A stretch of 64,000 nucleotides of DNA from Bacteroidetes bacterium 47-18 (GCA_001897155.1 MKSF01000010.1:1-64000), one strand, 5' to 3'. Numbered from the stretch's first letter, positions 9,844 to 18,741 are shown. Numbers and translations are program-made. Notes: generated by a model not told the origin, from the sequence alone.

Positions 9844-10614
9844 ATGTCAATATCAGCAGAAACGGATTTAATCGGGATGCAGGCAGTAAGCAAAGCGGTT
9901 GCTCTTACACTAAGGGCAATGCAACGCTACGCCGAACCCGGTATGTCCACAAAAGAACTGGATGATTTCGGAGCGAAGATGCTTTACAGTTTCGGAGCAA
10001 AGTCAGCCCCATATTCCACTTACAAATTTCCCGGTTGTACCTGTATCTGTGTCAATCAGGAAGTAGCACACGGCATTCCGTCTGCCACTAAAATCCTGAA
10101 AGAAGGTGATTTGGTAAACGTAGATGTATCTGCCGAACTGAACGGCTTTTGGGCGGATAATGGCGGTTCGTTTGTATTGGGAAACGATGTGCATAACCAC
10201 ACTCTTTTGGTTGATGCGTCCAAGCAAATACTGAAGAAAGCCATCGGCAACATCAAAGCCGGTGTGCGGATAAAAGATGTGGGGTTTATTATTGAAACGG
10301 AAGCCAAAAAAAGAGGATACAAAGTGATACACAATCTTACGGGTCACGGTATCGGGAACAGGCTGCACGAAGAGCCGTCCATCCCTAATTTCCGGGACAA
10401 GATGAATTTCAGCCGGTTCAGGAAAAATACGGTTGTTGCCGTGGAAACATTTATAGCCACCCACTCTACAATGGCAGTATTGGGTAATCCGAAACTGGAT
10501 GAATGGACACTTGTAGGCAATAAAGGCGGCTATGTAGCCCAGCACGAACATACGCTAATCGTTACCGATGGCGCTCCTGTTATTCTAACGGAAGCCAACG
10601 GCATTTGGAATTAA
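9844..10614 (+). CDS. map: Methionine aminopeptidase type I
   Basis: A 256-residue pita-bread metallopeptidase removing N-terminal methionine after deformylation. Ligands are D94, D105, H168, E201 and E235, with substrate histidines H76 and H175. The family uses Mn, Fe or Co. I chose the ATG at 9844 (MSISAETDL), 20 bases after nrdA; the longer reading frame from 9802 would overlap nrdA and adds non-conserved residues. It pairs functionally with the deformylase gene in the same operon: together they form the complete N-terminal processing pathway. Confidence 0.93.
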   Translation: MSISAETDLIGMQAVSKAVALTLRAMQRYAEPGMSTKELDDFGAKMLYSFGAKSAPYSTYKFPGCTCICVNQEVAHGIPSATKILKEGDLVNVDVSAELNGFWADNGGSFVLGNDVHNHTLLVDASKQILKKAIGNIKAGVRIKDVGFIIETEAKKRGYKVIHNLTGHGIGNRLHEEPSIPNFRDKMNFSRFRKNTVVAVETFIATHSTMAVLGNPKLDEWTLVGNKGGYVAQHEHTLIVTDGAPVILTEANGIWN

Positions 10615-10622
10615 CAAAGAAA

Positions 10623-11969
10623 ATGACACAACCTATTCTCATAAAAGATACCAACGTAGTCAATGAGGGCATCATTACCAATGCAGATGTACTCATTGCT
10701 AATGGTCGTATCCAAAAAATAGGTATTGCACTTCATCAGTGGGATGCAAAAGTGATTAGCGGAAACGGTAAGTATTTATTTCCAGGGGTTATTGACGGTC
10801 AGGTGCATTTTCGTGACCCCGGATTAACGCACAAAGCGGATTTATATACAGAAAGCAAGGCAGCCATAGCCGGAGGCGTTACCTCGTTTATAGATATGCC
10901 GAACACGAAGCCCAATGTACTCACGCTGAAATTATGGGAAAACAAATACCGTATGGCAGCACAGAAGTCATTGGCAAACTTTGGCTTTTTTATGGGCGTA
11001 AATGCCGATAACATTGAGGATATTCTTCAGATGGATACCTCTCAGTTCCTGGCGGTATCAGACGACGGCTTATACTTTACAAAGAAAGGAAACCTGCTTG
11101 CCGACAATCCGCAGGTAATGGAAAAACTGTTTGCCCATTGCCAATGTATCATTGCCGTACACGCCGAAAAGGAAGCCCTCATTACAGCAAACGAAGCTGT
11201 TTATAAGCTGCAATATGGTAACGATATTCCATTTAAGTTCCATCCTCAAATACGCAATGAGCAAGCCTGTATCGAAGCAACACGGGACTTTATTGCTTTG
11301 GCAACCAAATACAATGCCCGTTTGCATATCCTGCACCTTACAACCGCATCCGAAGCACAGCTATTTGACAAAACCATTCCCCTGACTGATAAGAACATCA
11401 CTACCGAAGTTTGCGTACAGCATCTTTGGTTTTCCGAGAAAGACTATGACCGATTGGGCGCATTCATAAAATGGAACCCATCCATCAAATCAGAAGCAGA
11501 CAGAAAAGGTTTGTTGCAGGCATTGACAGACAATCATATTGACCTGGTTACTACCGACCACGCACCGCACACCCTTGAAGAAAAAAGCGGCAACTATTTT
11601 ACCGCTCTTTCAGGCGCACCTATGGTACAGCATTCACTGAATATTATGCTTGAATTTTTTAAGCAGGGAATTATATCGTTGGAAAAAATAGCGGAGAAGA
11701 TGTGCCATAACCCTGCTATACTTTACCAAATCGAGAACCGTGGATTTATCAGGGAGGGATATTATGCGGATTTGGTATTGGTGGATATGAACAGGGAATG
11801 GATGGTTTCAAAAGACAATATCCTGTATAAATGTGGCTGGTCGCCATTGGAAGGTACTGTTTTTCAAACTAAGGTTACACACACATTGGTCAATGGAAAC
11901 CTTGTTTACGAAGAGGGGCATTTTAATGAAGATAGAAAAGGAAAAGCATTGGTTAAACATAATACATAA
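10623..11969 (+). CDS. pyrC: Dihydroorotase, class I-like, with altered metal motif
   Basis: A 448-residue amidohydrolase of pyrimidine synthesis that interconverts carbamoyl-aspartate and dihydroorotate. Visible motifs are [31 protein letters not shown] and TTDHAPHT. In the first motif, position Q60 stands where many class I enzymes have the first histidine of the HxH zinc pair; H62 and R64 remain. This may be a lineage trait or a change in metal use. The ATG at 10623 is 8 bases after map; a TTG at 10605 would overlap map. It is the operon's third potentially metal-dependent housekeeping step after RNR and N-terminal processing. Confidence 0.9.
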   Translation: MTQPILIKDTNVVNEGIITNADVLIANGRIQKIGIALHQWDAKVISGNGKYLFPGVIDGQVHFRDPGLTHKADLYTESKAAIAGGVTSFIDMPNTKPNVLTLKLWENKYRMAAQKSLANFGFFMGVNADNIEDILQMDTSQFLAVSDDGLYFTKKGNLLADNPQVMEKLFAHCQCIIAVHAEKEALITANEAVYKLQYGNDIPFKFHPQIRNEQACIEATRDFIALATKYNARLHILHLTTASEAQLFDKTIPLTDKNITTEVCVQHLWFSEKDYDRLGAFIKWNPSIKSEADRKGLLQALTDNHIDLVTTDHAPHTLEEKSGNYFTALSGAPMVQHSLNIMLEFFKQGIISLEKIAEKMCHNPAILYQIENRGFIREGYYADLVLVDMNREWMVSKDNILYKCGWSPLEGTVFQTKVTHTLVNGNLVYEEGHFNEDRKGKALVKHNT

Positions 11970-11973
11970 AACG

Positions 11974-12609
11974 ATGAGAAAATTATTTTTAGTCCGGCAC
12001 GGACAATCACAATGGAACCTTGAAAACCGTTTTACAGGTTGGCAGGATGTAGATATTACAGCACTTGGACAACTGGAAGCTGAACGGGCAGGGCAAATCC
12101 TGAAAGAAGAAAAAGTAGATGTAGCCTTTACATCTAAGCTCATCAGGGCACAGCATACATTAAAAATCATCCTGAACGAAATGGGAAAAACAAACACGCC
12201 CATTATCATTAACGAGGCATTGAACGAACGAGCCTACGGTATGCTGGAAGGATTGAACAAAGCCGAAACAGCCAAAAAATACGGAGCCGAGCAGGTACAT
12301 ATCTGGCGACGTTCATTCGACATTGCACCTCCGGGTGGTGAAAGCCTGAAAGATACTTACGACCGAGTGATACCTTATTTTGAAAATTTCATACAGCCAC
12401 AATTACAGCAGCATAAGAATGTACTTCTTGTGGCTCACGGTAATAGTTTGCGGGCATTGATAATGTACCTGGAACATCTCTCTCCCGAAGAAATACTGAA
12501 ACGGGAAATTGCAACAGGCGAACCCCTGACGTACATTTTCGATGACCAGATGAATGCCGTAAAACTGGGAAGGGTTATCGCAGAAACAAACAATACCGTC
12601 CCGATTTAG
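11974..12609 (+). CDS. gpmA: 2,3-bisphosphoglycerate-dependent phosphoglycerate mutase
   Basis: A 211-residue glycolytic enzyme interconverting 3- and 2-phosphoglycerate. RHGQSQWN at 8-15 holds the phospho-accepting H9; [11 protein letters not shown] and [10 protein letters not shown] complete the active site. This is the metal-free dPGM type, whereas the alternative enzyme GpmI requires manganese. The protein is a little shorter than typical GpmA (about 230-250). I place the start at ATG 11974, 4 bases after pyrC, rather than a much longer frame that overlaps it. A metal-independent enzyme in this operon fits a metal-sparing role (inference). Confidence 0.92.
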   Translation: MRKLFLVRHGQSQWNLENRFTGWQDVDITALGQLEAERAGQILKEEKVDVAFTSKLIRAQHTLKIILNEMGKTNTPIIINEALNERAYGMLEGLNKAETAKKYGAEQVHIWRRSFDIAPPGGESLKDTYDRVIPYFENFIQPQLQQHKNVLLVAHGNSLRALIMYLEHLSPEEILKREIATGEPLTYIFDDQMNAVKLGRVIAETNNTVPI

Positions 12610-12635
12610 AAATCATTAAAACACTGAATGAATGT

Positions 12636-13433
12636 TTGGAAACAAGATGCCGTTACATAGAATTAAGCAGTGGTAAAAACGTATATTTTGCCTCCGACAG
12701 CCATTTGGGTGCGCCAACTGCAAAGGAAAGTTATGCGAGAGAATTACGGCTGATAAAATGGCTGGACAGCGTAAAAAAGGATGCCGGAGCTATTTTTTTG
12801 CTGGGAGATATATTTGATTTCTGGTTCGAGTATAAAACCGTTGTTCCGAAAGGATTTGTCAGGCTATTGGGCAAACTTGCCGAAATAACCGACAGCGGTA
12901 TTCCCGTATATTTCTTTGCAGGCAATCACGACTTATGGATGAGCGGATATTTTGAGAAGGAACTGAACATTCCCGTATTTCATTCGCCGGAAATATTTAC
13001 GATTAACGGGAAACGTTTTTTTATCGCTCACGGAGATGGATTGGGTCCTTATGACAAGGGCTATAAACGGTTGAAAAAGATATTTACCTGTCCATTGTTT
13101 GTGTGGCTGTTCCGTTGGTTGCATCCCGACATCGGCATAAGATTGGGGCAATACCTTTCGGTCAAAAACAAACTTATTTCAGGTGATGAAGATGTAAAGT
13201 TTCTTGGAGAAGATAAAGAATGGCTGGTCCAATATGCCAGACAAAAACTGGCATCCGCACATTATGATTATTTCGTTTTCGGACACAGGCATCTTCCTTT
13301 GGATATAGCACTTAACGAAAAATCCCGGTACATCAATCTGGGTGACTGGATACATCATTTTACATACGGCAAATTTGACGGCTGTACGATGTGTTTAAAC
13401 AAATTCGGCAATCGGGAAGCTAAATTACATTAA
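12636..13433 (+). CDS. lpxH: UDP-2,3-diacylglucosamine diphosphatase
   Basis: A 265-residue calcineurin-like phosphoesterase of lipid A synthesis, acting at the inner face of the cytoplasmic membrane; the family is Mn-dependent. Motifs in order are FASDSHLG, GDIFDFWFE, GNHD, HGDG and GHRH. No ATG lies in frame before the first motif; the best start is TTG at 12636, which adds about 16 residues before the first strand. An out-of-frame ten-codon ATG ORF at 12628-12660 overlaps the start and may affect translation. It lies 26 bases after gpmA. Confidence 0.9.
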   Translation: METRCRYIELSSGKNVYFASDSHLGAPTAKESYARELRLIKWLDSVKKDAGAIFLLGDIFDFWFEYKTVVPKGFVRLLGKLAEITDSGIPVYFFAGNHDLWMSGYFEKELNIPVFHSPEIFTINGKRFFIAHGDGLGPYDKGYKRLKKIFTCPLFVWLFRWLHPDIGIRLGQYLSVKNKLISGDEDVKFLGEDKEWLVQYARQKLASAHYDYFVFGHRHLPLDIALNEKSRYINLGDWIHHFTYGKFDGCTMCLNKFGNREAKLH

Positions 13434-13453
13434 TCATCAAAAAATATTCATAA

Positions 13454-13756
13454 ATGGATAGAACGTATTACCCCATATCCCTGATTGCTGATAAACTTCA
13501 GCTTGAAGAAGTTGCATCCCAATATTCAAACGAGGAACAATTTGAGGTACTGGCACGCTACTTAGACGGACTGATACAATCCGATTTCAATAAACTGCTA
13601 AGCATATTGTACCACATAGATGTATCGGAAGAAAAGGTCAAAAAAGCATTGGCTGAAAATAAAGATAAACTTCCCGCAGGGCAGATTATAGCAGCCCTGC
13701 TGATTGAAAGAGAAAACGAAAAAATAAAACTTAGAGCAAAATACAGTAAGAAATGA
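13454..13756 (+). CDS. Small helical protein of unknown function
   Basis: This 100-residue soluble protein begins MDRTYYPISLIADKLQL and has a Lys/Glu-rich tail. It is predicted to be nearly all helix, with no Cys or His cluster suggesting metal binding apart from a single His. It lies 20 bases after lpxH and its stop overlaps the HAD start by 4 bases, so it is a genuine operon member. I do not recognise the family. Confidence 0.7.
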   Translation: MDRTYYPISLIADKLQLEEVASQYSNEEQFEVLARYLDGLIQSDFNKLLSILYHIDVSEEKVKKALAENKDKLPAGQIIAALLIERENEKIKLRAKYSKK

Positions 13757-14202
13757 ACCTTATTGATACGAAAGGAAAAGTAATAGCCGTAGATTTTGAC
13801 GGCACTGTTGTTGAACATAAATACCCCGATATCGGGAACGAAATGATGTTTGCCTTTGCGACACTTAAAGCACTTAAAAGCAAAGGACACCGGTTGATAT
13901 TGTGGACTTACAGGAAAGGGAAAGAGCTGGAAGAGGCTGTTGATTATTGCAGAGGGAACGGGCTGGAATTTTATGCAGTCAATGAAAACTATCCGGGAGA
14001 AACCGCTGAAGGTGATTTCAGCAGGAAAATTAATGCCGACATTTTTATTGACGACCGCAATGTAGGCGGCTTTATGGGGTGGGATGTTATCTGGCAGACC
14101 CTTCATCCCGAAGGTGGCGAATATGCACACCAATTAAAGAATAAAGAGGCTCATATCAATTACAAAAAGAAGAAAAAGGGTTGGTTTGGATTTGGGGTAT
14201 AA
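13753..14202 (+). CDS. HAD-superfamily phosphatase (BT_0820-like)
   Basis: A 149-residue small HAD hydrolase. DFDGTVVEH near residue 14 gives the nucleophile Asp and general acid Asp, and IFIDDRNVGG gives the Mg-binding acidic pair; LILWTYR fits motif II. There is no large cap domain, so a small or macromolecular substrate is possible. The C terminus is lysine-rich. It is the last gene of the enzyme operon, ending 16 bases from a convergent repressor gene. The substrate is unknown. Confidence 0.85.
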   Translation: MNLIDTKGKVIAVDFDGTVVEHKYPDIGNEMMFAFATLKALKSKGHRLILWTYRKGKELEEAVDYCRGNGLEFYAVNENYPGETAEGDFSRKINADIFIDDRNVGGFMGWDVIWQTLHPEGGEYAHQLKNKEAHINYKKKKKGWFGFGV

Positions 14203-14217
14203 GATAATCGCCGTATG

Positions 14218-14607
14218 CTATCGGTTTGGTGAACTTAGGATTTTAGCAAAACTATCAAACAGCAGAGGTTCATCCAGCGTAATGATTTTTTCTGCAATAC
14301 GCTGACTATCTTCCATAGCCATACCCAGTTGCGTATTTAGAAACCGTTGTGTCAATAGCATTTGCTCCAAAATCACAGATGCAATACTGATGCCTTCCTT
14401 TGTTATTTCGCAACCCTGGTATTTACTATACGATACCAGTCCTTTACAAGCCAGTCTTTTCAGCATATCTGTTGCCGAAGGTGCTTTAACTTCGAGCAAT
14501 TTGGCTATTTGAGTAGTAGAAATACGCTTATCCTCATCCATTGAGAGCTGATAAATCTTCAACAGGTACATTTTTTCAGCATATGTCAGGTCGTTTATTT
14601 CTTCCAT
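14218..14607 (-). CDS. Short DtxR/MntR-type metal-dependent repressor
   Basis: A 130-residue DNA-binding protein (start MEEINDLTYAEK chosen; an upstream Met at 14631 is possible). Residues about 5-60 form the winged helix (ISTTQIAKLLEVKAPSATDMLKRLACKGLV), followed by a shortened dimerisation helix region. The usual FeoA/SH3-like C-terminal domain is absent, and the metal-site motif (VH..AE..EH in the larger paralogue at 19590) is weak. It is divergent from the metal transporter operon, and the operator at 14720 lies between them. Confidence 0.8.
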   Translation of the reverse strand: MEEINDLTYAEKMYLLKIYQLSMDEDKRISTTQIAKLLEVKAPSATDMLKRLACKGLVSYSKYQGCEITKEGISIASVILEQMLLTQRFLNTQLGMAMEDSQRIAEKIITLDEPLLFDSFAKILSSPNR

Positions 14608-14719
14608 CTTATTTCTCCAGATTACAATCAATACAGTTTTAAGATTGATATAAATAGCATTCAGACTTTCAGCATTACCACCATTCCTAAAAGCAAATAT
14701 AGAATAATATCGTCTAAAT

Positions 14720-14735
14720 GTTATACAAGTCTAAC
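14720..14735. promoter_or_regulatory. DtxR/MntR-type operator in front of the metal transporter
   Basis: GTTAT-ACAAGT-CTAAC differs from the GTTAG-N6-CTAAC operators at 2542 and 20313 by one base; its flanks extend the dyad to AATGTTA / TAACATT. A -7-like TATATTTG (TAnnTTTG) lies at 14744-14751, towards the substrate-binding-protein gene. The spacing to the -7 box is 8 bases instead of 4 at the other two sites. It sits between divergent genes and could serve both. Confidence 0.65.
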
Positions 14736-14807
14736 ATTTTAATTATATTTGCCTAAATATTTATTTTGTATCATTCTATGAATGACTTAGGAAAAATCGT
14801 AATTCAA

Positions 14808-15734
14808 ATGAAGATGAAAAATCACGTATATTATCTTTGTGTTTTAGCCATTGTTTCCCTGTTGTTTTCCTGCGGGGAAAACAAAAAGACAGCAACAGAT
14901 GAAAAGCCCTATATCATTACTACAACGGGAATGATAGCCGATATAGTAGAAAATATAGCCGGAGATGCTGCAAAGGTAGAAGCCATTATGCAGCCCGGAG
15001 TGGACCCGCATCTGTACAAAGCCAGCCAGGGCGACCTCAAAAAAATAATGGATGCCGATTACATCTTTTACAACGGACTGCATCTTGAAGGCAAAATGGG
15101 TGAAATACTGGAGAAGCAAACCCACGTAAAGCCGGTAATTGCATTGGGCGACACCATCAGCCGTGGAAAAATAATCAGTGTATCCGAAAATACCTATGAC
15201 CCGCATATCTGGTTTGACGTAGCTCTTTGGAAAGAAGCGGCGGAAATAGCACTGAAAAATCTTATCCGGCTCAATCCCGAAAACACAGCGTATTATCAGC
15301 AAAACGCTGATAAATATCTTAAAGAACTGGACAGCCTCGACCATTGGGTGAAAGCCGAAATTGAAACCATCCCTGAAAACAGACGGGTTTTGATTACCGC
15401 ACACGATGCGTTCAGCTATTTTGGAAAGGCTTATGGGATTGAGGTTCGGGGATTGCAGGGTATCTCTACAATGTCGGAAATCGGTTTGCGGGATGTTACC
15501 GATTTGGTCGATTTTATCCTCAAAAACGATATTCCCGCAGTATTTGTGGAAAGTTCCGTATCGGACAAATCGCTCAAAGCTGTGGTGGAAGGTGTAAATA
15601 ACAAAGGAAAAAAACTCGCTATCGGTGGTAATCTCTTTTCAGATGCAATGGGCAAAAAAGGAACTCCCGAAGGTACATACATCGGTATGGTAAAGCATAA
15701 TGTCACTACCATTGTAACTGCATTAAAACAGTAA
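14808..15734 (+). CDS. Metal ABC transporter substrate-binding lipoprotein (TroA/YtgA-like)
   Basis: A 308-residue cluster 9 (A-1) binding protein that captures Mn, Zn or Fe outside the inner membrane. From the chosen ATG there is a lipoprotein signal with lipobox LFSC (C22). Likely ligands are H68 (DPHLY), H133 (DPHIW), H199 (HDAFSYF) and D279 (LFSDAM). This is the H-H-H-D set of TroA and YtgA, not the H-H-E-D set of Mn-selective PsaA, so metal choice is open. Upstream in-frame starts at 14778 and 14766 are possible but would bury the signal peptide. Confidence 0.92.
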   Translation: MKMKNHVYYLCVLAIVSLLFSCGENKKTATDEKPYIITTTGMIADIVENIAGDAAKVEAIMQPGVDPHLYKASQGDLKKIMDADYIFYNGLHLEGKMGEILEKQTHVKPVIALGDTISRGKIISVSENTYDPHIWFDVALWKEAAEIALKNLIRLNPENTAYYQQNADKYLKELDSLDHWVKAEIETIPENRRVLITAHDAFSYFGKAYGIEVRGLQGISTMSEIGLRDVTDLVDFILKNDIPAVFVESSVSDKSLKAVVEGVNNKGKKLAIGGNLFSDAMGKKGTPEGTYIGMVKHNVTTIVTALKQ

Positions 15735-15739
15735 ACAAA

Positions 15740-16525
15740 ATGATTATCCAATCTGAAAATCCTGTATTGGAAGTTCACGACCTTACCGTGAGCTATTCCA
15801 GCAAACCGGCACTCTGGGGCGTAGATTTCAGCCTGCCCGAAGGAAGCATTACGGGCATCATCGGACCCAACGGTTCCGGTAAATCCACTTTGCTTAAATC
15901 CATAATGGGCTTAATTCCGCTATCGAGTGGCTATGTAAAAATATTTGGCAAAGAACTGGATGAAGTCCGCAGCCGAGTGAGTTATGTTCCCCAGCGGGAA
16001 ACGGTGGATTGGGATTTTCCGGTATCTGCACTTGACGTGGTATTGATGGGAAGATATGCTAAAATCGGAATGCTTCGCAACGTACGCAGTTCCGACAGGA
16101 AAATAGCAATGGAATGTCTGGAAAAAGTAGGAATGACTGATTTTGCCAAAAGGCAGATTTCCCAGCTTTCGGGTGGACAGCAGCAACGGGTTTTCATCGC
16201 AAGGGCATTGGCTCAGGAAGCCGATTTTTACCTGATGGACGAACCCTTTGCCGGTGTCGATGCCGCTACGGAAGAAGCCATTATTACGCTTTTGCGTGAA
16301 ATGGTGAATGCCCAAAAGAATGTCATTGTGGTACACCACGATTTAGATACCATCACAGAATATTTCGACTGGCTCGTAATGCTCAATATGCGGCTCGTGG
16401 CTTCGGGTCCGGTGAAGCAGGTGTATATCCCCGAACTGCTCAAAAAAACCTACGGCACAAGATTGTCCGTATTGGCAGAAGCCGGAGAGTTATTGGCTAA
16501 AGATAAATTCTCCGAAAAAGGATAA
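15740..16525 (+). CDS. Metal ABC transporter ATP-binding protein
   Basis: A 261-residue ATPase powering the importer. Walker A is GPNGSGKST near residue 41, the signature LSGGQQQR is near 140, Walker B is FYLMDEPF, and the H-loop histidine follows in VIVVHHD. Length and motifs match ZnuC/MntB/YtgB. It starts 5 bases after the binding-protein gene and is followed after 3 bases by the first permease gene. Confidence 0.95.
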   Translation: MIIQSENPVLEVHDLTVSYSSKPALWGVDFSLPEGSITGIIGPNGSGKSTLLKSIMGLIPLSSGYVKIFGKELDEVRSRVSYVPQRETVDWDFPVSALDVVLMGRYAKIGMLRNVRSSDRKIAMECLEKVGMTDFAKRQISQLSGGQQQRVFIARALAQEADFYLMDEPFAGVDAATEEAIITLLREMVNAQKNVIVVHHDLDTITEYFDWLVMLNMRLVASGPVKQVYIPELLKKTYGTRLSVLAEAGELLAKDKFSEKG

Positions 16526-16528
16526 ACA

Positions 16529-17812
16529 ATGGACAATTTCATCAACTTTTTTTCATTCAACGACCCCAATGTCAAGTATGTGGTATTGGGTAGTATCCTG
16601 CTTTCGGTAAGTGCCGCCATTGTGGGTTCGTTTATTGTACTGAAGAAAAAATCACTTGTAGGCGATGCGGTTTCCCATTCGGTTTTGCCGGGTATTTGTG
16701 CCGCTTTTTTGTTTGCCGGAACAAAAAATACGTCATTAATGCTGGTCGGAGCTTTCATTTCGGGATGGCTTTCTTTGGTAACGATTGATTATATCACGGC
16801 AAAATCAAAGATTAAAAAAGATGCTGCCATTGGTTTGGTGCTTTCCGTTTTTTTTGCACTCGGTATTGTATTGATGACCTATATACAACAATCGGGCAAT
16901 GCGGCACAGAGTGGTTTGGACCGTTTTATATTCGGAAAAGCAGCTACACTTGTAGGCAGTGACCTGATGACCTTTTCCATTATTGCCGTAGTGTTGATAG
17001 TGGCAACATTAGCATTTTTCAAGGAATTTACCATTATCGCTTTTGACGAGCATTATGCCGAAGTATTGGGATTGCCTGTAAAAAAATTAGATTTACTATT
17101 GACCAGCCTTACCGTATTAGCGGTGGTAACGGGCATTACCGCAGTTGGCGTTGTGCTGATGGCGGCTATGTTGATTACGCCTGCCGCTGCGGCAAGGTAT
17201 TGGACACATAATATCCGAAGAATGGTTGGGCTGGCAGCGATATTCGGAGCCTTATCGGGACTGGCAGGGGCATACATTTCGTACATCGCTCCGGCAATGC
17301 CTACGGGTCCGTGGATGGTAGTGGTTTCTTCACTGATTGCATTTTTCTCGTTCTTTTTTGCCCCGTTGGGTATTATTCCCAAAACAATGAAGCGAAACAA
17401 AAACAGCCGTACAATGGTGGATGAAAATATACTGAAACTGTTTTATCAAATCGGAGAGAAAGAAAATAATTTCGATAAGAAAAGGACGGCGGAAGAATTG
17501 CTGGCTTTCCGGAAAATGCAACCGGCACAATTGAAGTCCGGGCTGACAAGGCTTAAAAAGAGAAAAGAGGTGGTAAACGAATACCAACAATGGCAACTGA
17601 CAGCAAACGGTCTTGAAAAAGCAAAAAAGATAGTGCGGTTACACCGTTTGTGGGAATTGTACCTGACCAATTATATGGAAATAGCTCCCGACCACGTACA
17701 CGACAATGCCGAGGAAATGGAGCATTACATCACGCCCGAACTCGAAAAACAACTGGAAAAATATTTGGACAACCCGGACACTGACCCGCACGGAACGGTG
17801 ATACCGAAGTAA
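16529..17812 (+). CDS. Metal ABC permease fused to a DtxR-like repressor domain (YtgCR-like)
   Basis: A 427-residue two-part protein. Residues 1 to about 290 are an ABC-3 family permease with about eight hydrophobic segments. From about 296 the sequence becomes soluble: a winged-helix-like section (to about 370), then RLHRLWELYL, VHDNAEEMEHY and DTDPHGTVIP, which match the metal-binding/dimerisation domain of the repressor encoded at 19590. The same fusion is known in Chlamydia as YtgCR, where the C-terminal YtgR part is cleaved off and acts as an iron-dependent repressor. Whether cleavage occurs here is unknown. Gene order also matches ytgABCD. Confidence 0.9.
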   Translation: MDNFINFFSFNDPNVKYVVLGSILLSVSAAIVGSFIVLKKKSLVGDAVSHSVLPGICAAFLFAGTKNTSLMLVGAFISGWLSLVTIDYITAKSKIKKDAAIGLVLSVFFALGIVLMTYIQQSGNAAQSGLDRFIFGKAATLVGSDLMTFSIIAVVLIVATLAFFKEFTIIAFDEHYAEVLGLPVKKLDLLLTSLTVLAVVTGITAVGVVLMAAMLITPAAAARYWTHNIRRMVGLAAIFGALSGLAGAYISYIAPAMPTGPWMVVVSSLIAFFSFFFAPLGIIPKTMKRNKNSRTMVDENILKLFYQIGEKENNFDKKRTAEELLAFRKMQPAQLKSGLTRLKKRKEVVNEYQQWQLTANGLEKAKKIVRLHRLWELYLTNYMEIAPDHVHDNAEEMEHYITPELEKQLEKYLDNPDTDPHGTVIPK

Positions 17813-17826
17813 TACAAACAGATAAA

Positions 17827-18723
17827 ATGATAGCATTTTGGATAATATTAACCGGAGCACTGGTGGCTATTTCCTGCGGACTGCTGGGCAGTTTCCTCAT
17901 ACTCCGCAAAATGAGTATGGTAGGCGATGCCATCAGCCACGCCGTATTGCCTGGCATTGTTATCGCTTTCTTATGGAGCGGTAGCCGTGATACGCTTCCG
18001 ATGCTTCTTGGTGCAGGAGCCACGGGGTTATTAGCGACATTCATCATCGAATACCTGCACCGCAAAGCCCGTTTACAGACCGATGCTTCTATTGGCATTG
18101 TCTTTACCTTTATGTTTGCGGTAGGCATCATTCTTATCAGCACTTTTGCCGGAAAGATAGACCTTGACCAAGATTGTGTACTCTACGGAGAACTTGCTTA
18201 CGTACCTATTAATCTCTGGATACTTCCAGACGGCACAAGCATTGGTCCCAAACCGGTATATATCCTTTCGGTAGTGCTGCTCCTCGTGGTATTGTTTATT
18301 TATTTCGGCTACAAAGAACTGAAGCTAACCTCGTTTGACCCGTCTTTTGCTGCGGCTATAGGCATTTCTACCGCATTGTGGCATTATCTCCTGATGGCGG
18401 CAGTATCCTTTACCACTGTAAGTGCCTTTGAATCTGTGGGAGCGATATTGGTCATTACTTTTCTTATCGGACCGCCTGCAACGGCTTACCTATTGACTGA
18501 AAACTTAAAGAAAATGCTTCTCATTACGGTGGGTATCGGCGTTCTGGTTTCCTTTACCGGATATTGGTTGGCTTATTGGCTTAACGCTTCCATTGCAGGA
18601 TGTATGGCGTTGATGACAGGTGTTTTGTTTGCCATTGTTTTCGTGTACACGCAATTTGTGCTGAAAAATAGAAAAAGAAAACTGGCGATAAAAGATATTT
18701 CACTGTCGCAAAACATAGGATAA
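17827..18723 (+). CDS. Metal ABC transporter permease (second subunit)
   Basis: A 298-residue polytopic ABC-3 family permease with MVGDAISHAVLPGI, the conserved early motif also present in the first permease (LVGDAVSHSVLPGI). It has about eight to nine membrane segments and lacks the repressor-like tail of its partner. It lies 14 bases downstream, and presumably the two form the heterodimeric channel. The basic C-terminal tail KNRKRKLAIKD is probably cytoplasmic. Confidence 0.93.
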   Translation: MIAFWIILTGALVAISCGLLGSFLILRKMSMVGDAISHAVLPGIVIAFLWSGSRDTLPMLLGAGATGLLATFIIEYLHRKARLQTDASIGIVFTFMFAVGIILISTFAGKIDLDQDCVLYGELAYVPINLWILPDGTSIGPKPVYILSVVLLLVVLFIYFGYKELKLTSFDPSFAAAIGISTALWHYLLMAAVSFTTVSAFESVGAILVITFLIGPPATAYLLTENLKKMLLITVGIGVLVSFTGYWLAYWLNASIAGCMALMTGVLFAIVFVYTQFVLKNRKRKLAIKDISLSQNIG

Positions 18724-18741
18724 CAGATTTAAAATTTATAG

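Noticed and set aside
10003-10551. 182-codon minus-strand ORF inside map
   Set aside because: It is antisense to a full-length methionine aminopeptidase with all ligands; composition and lack of domains show a shadow frame. The same applies to the long antisense ORFs at 6883-7344, 13558-14133 and 14844-15404.
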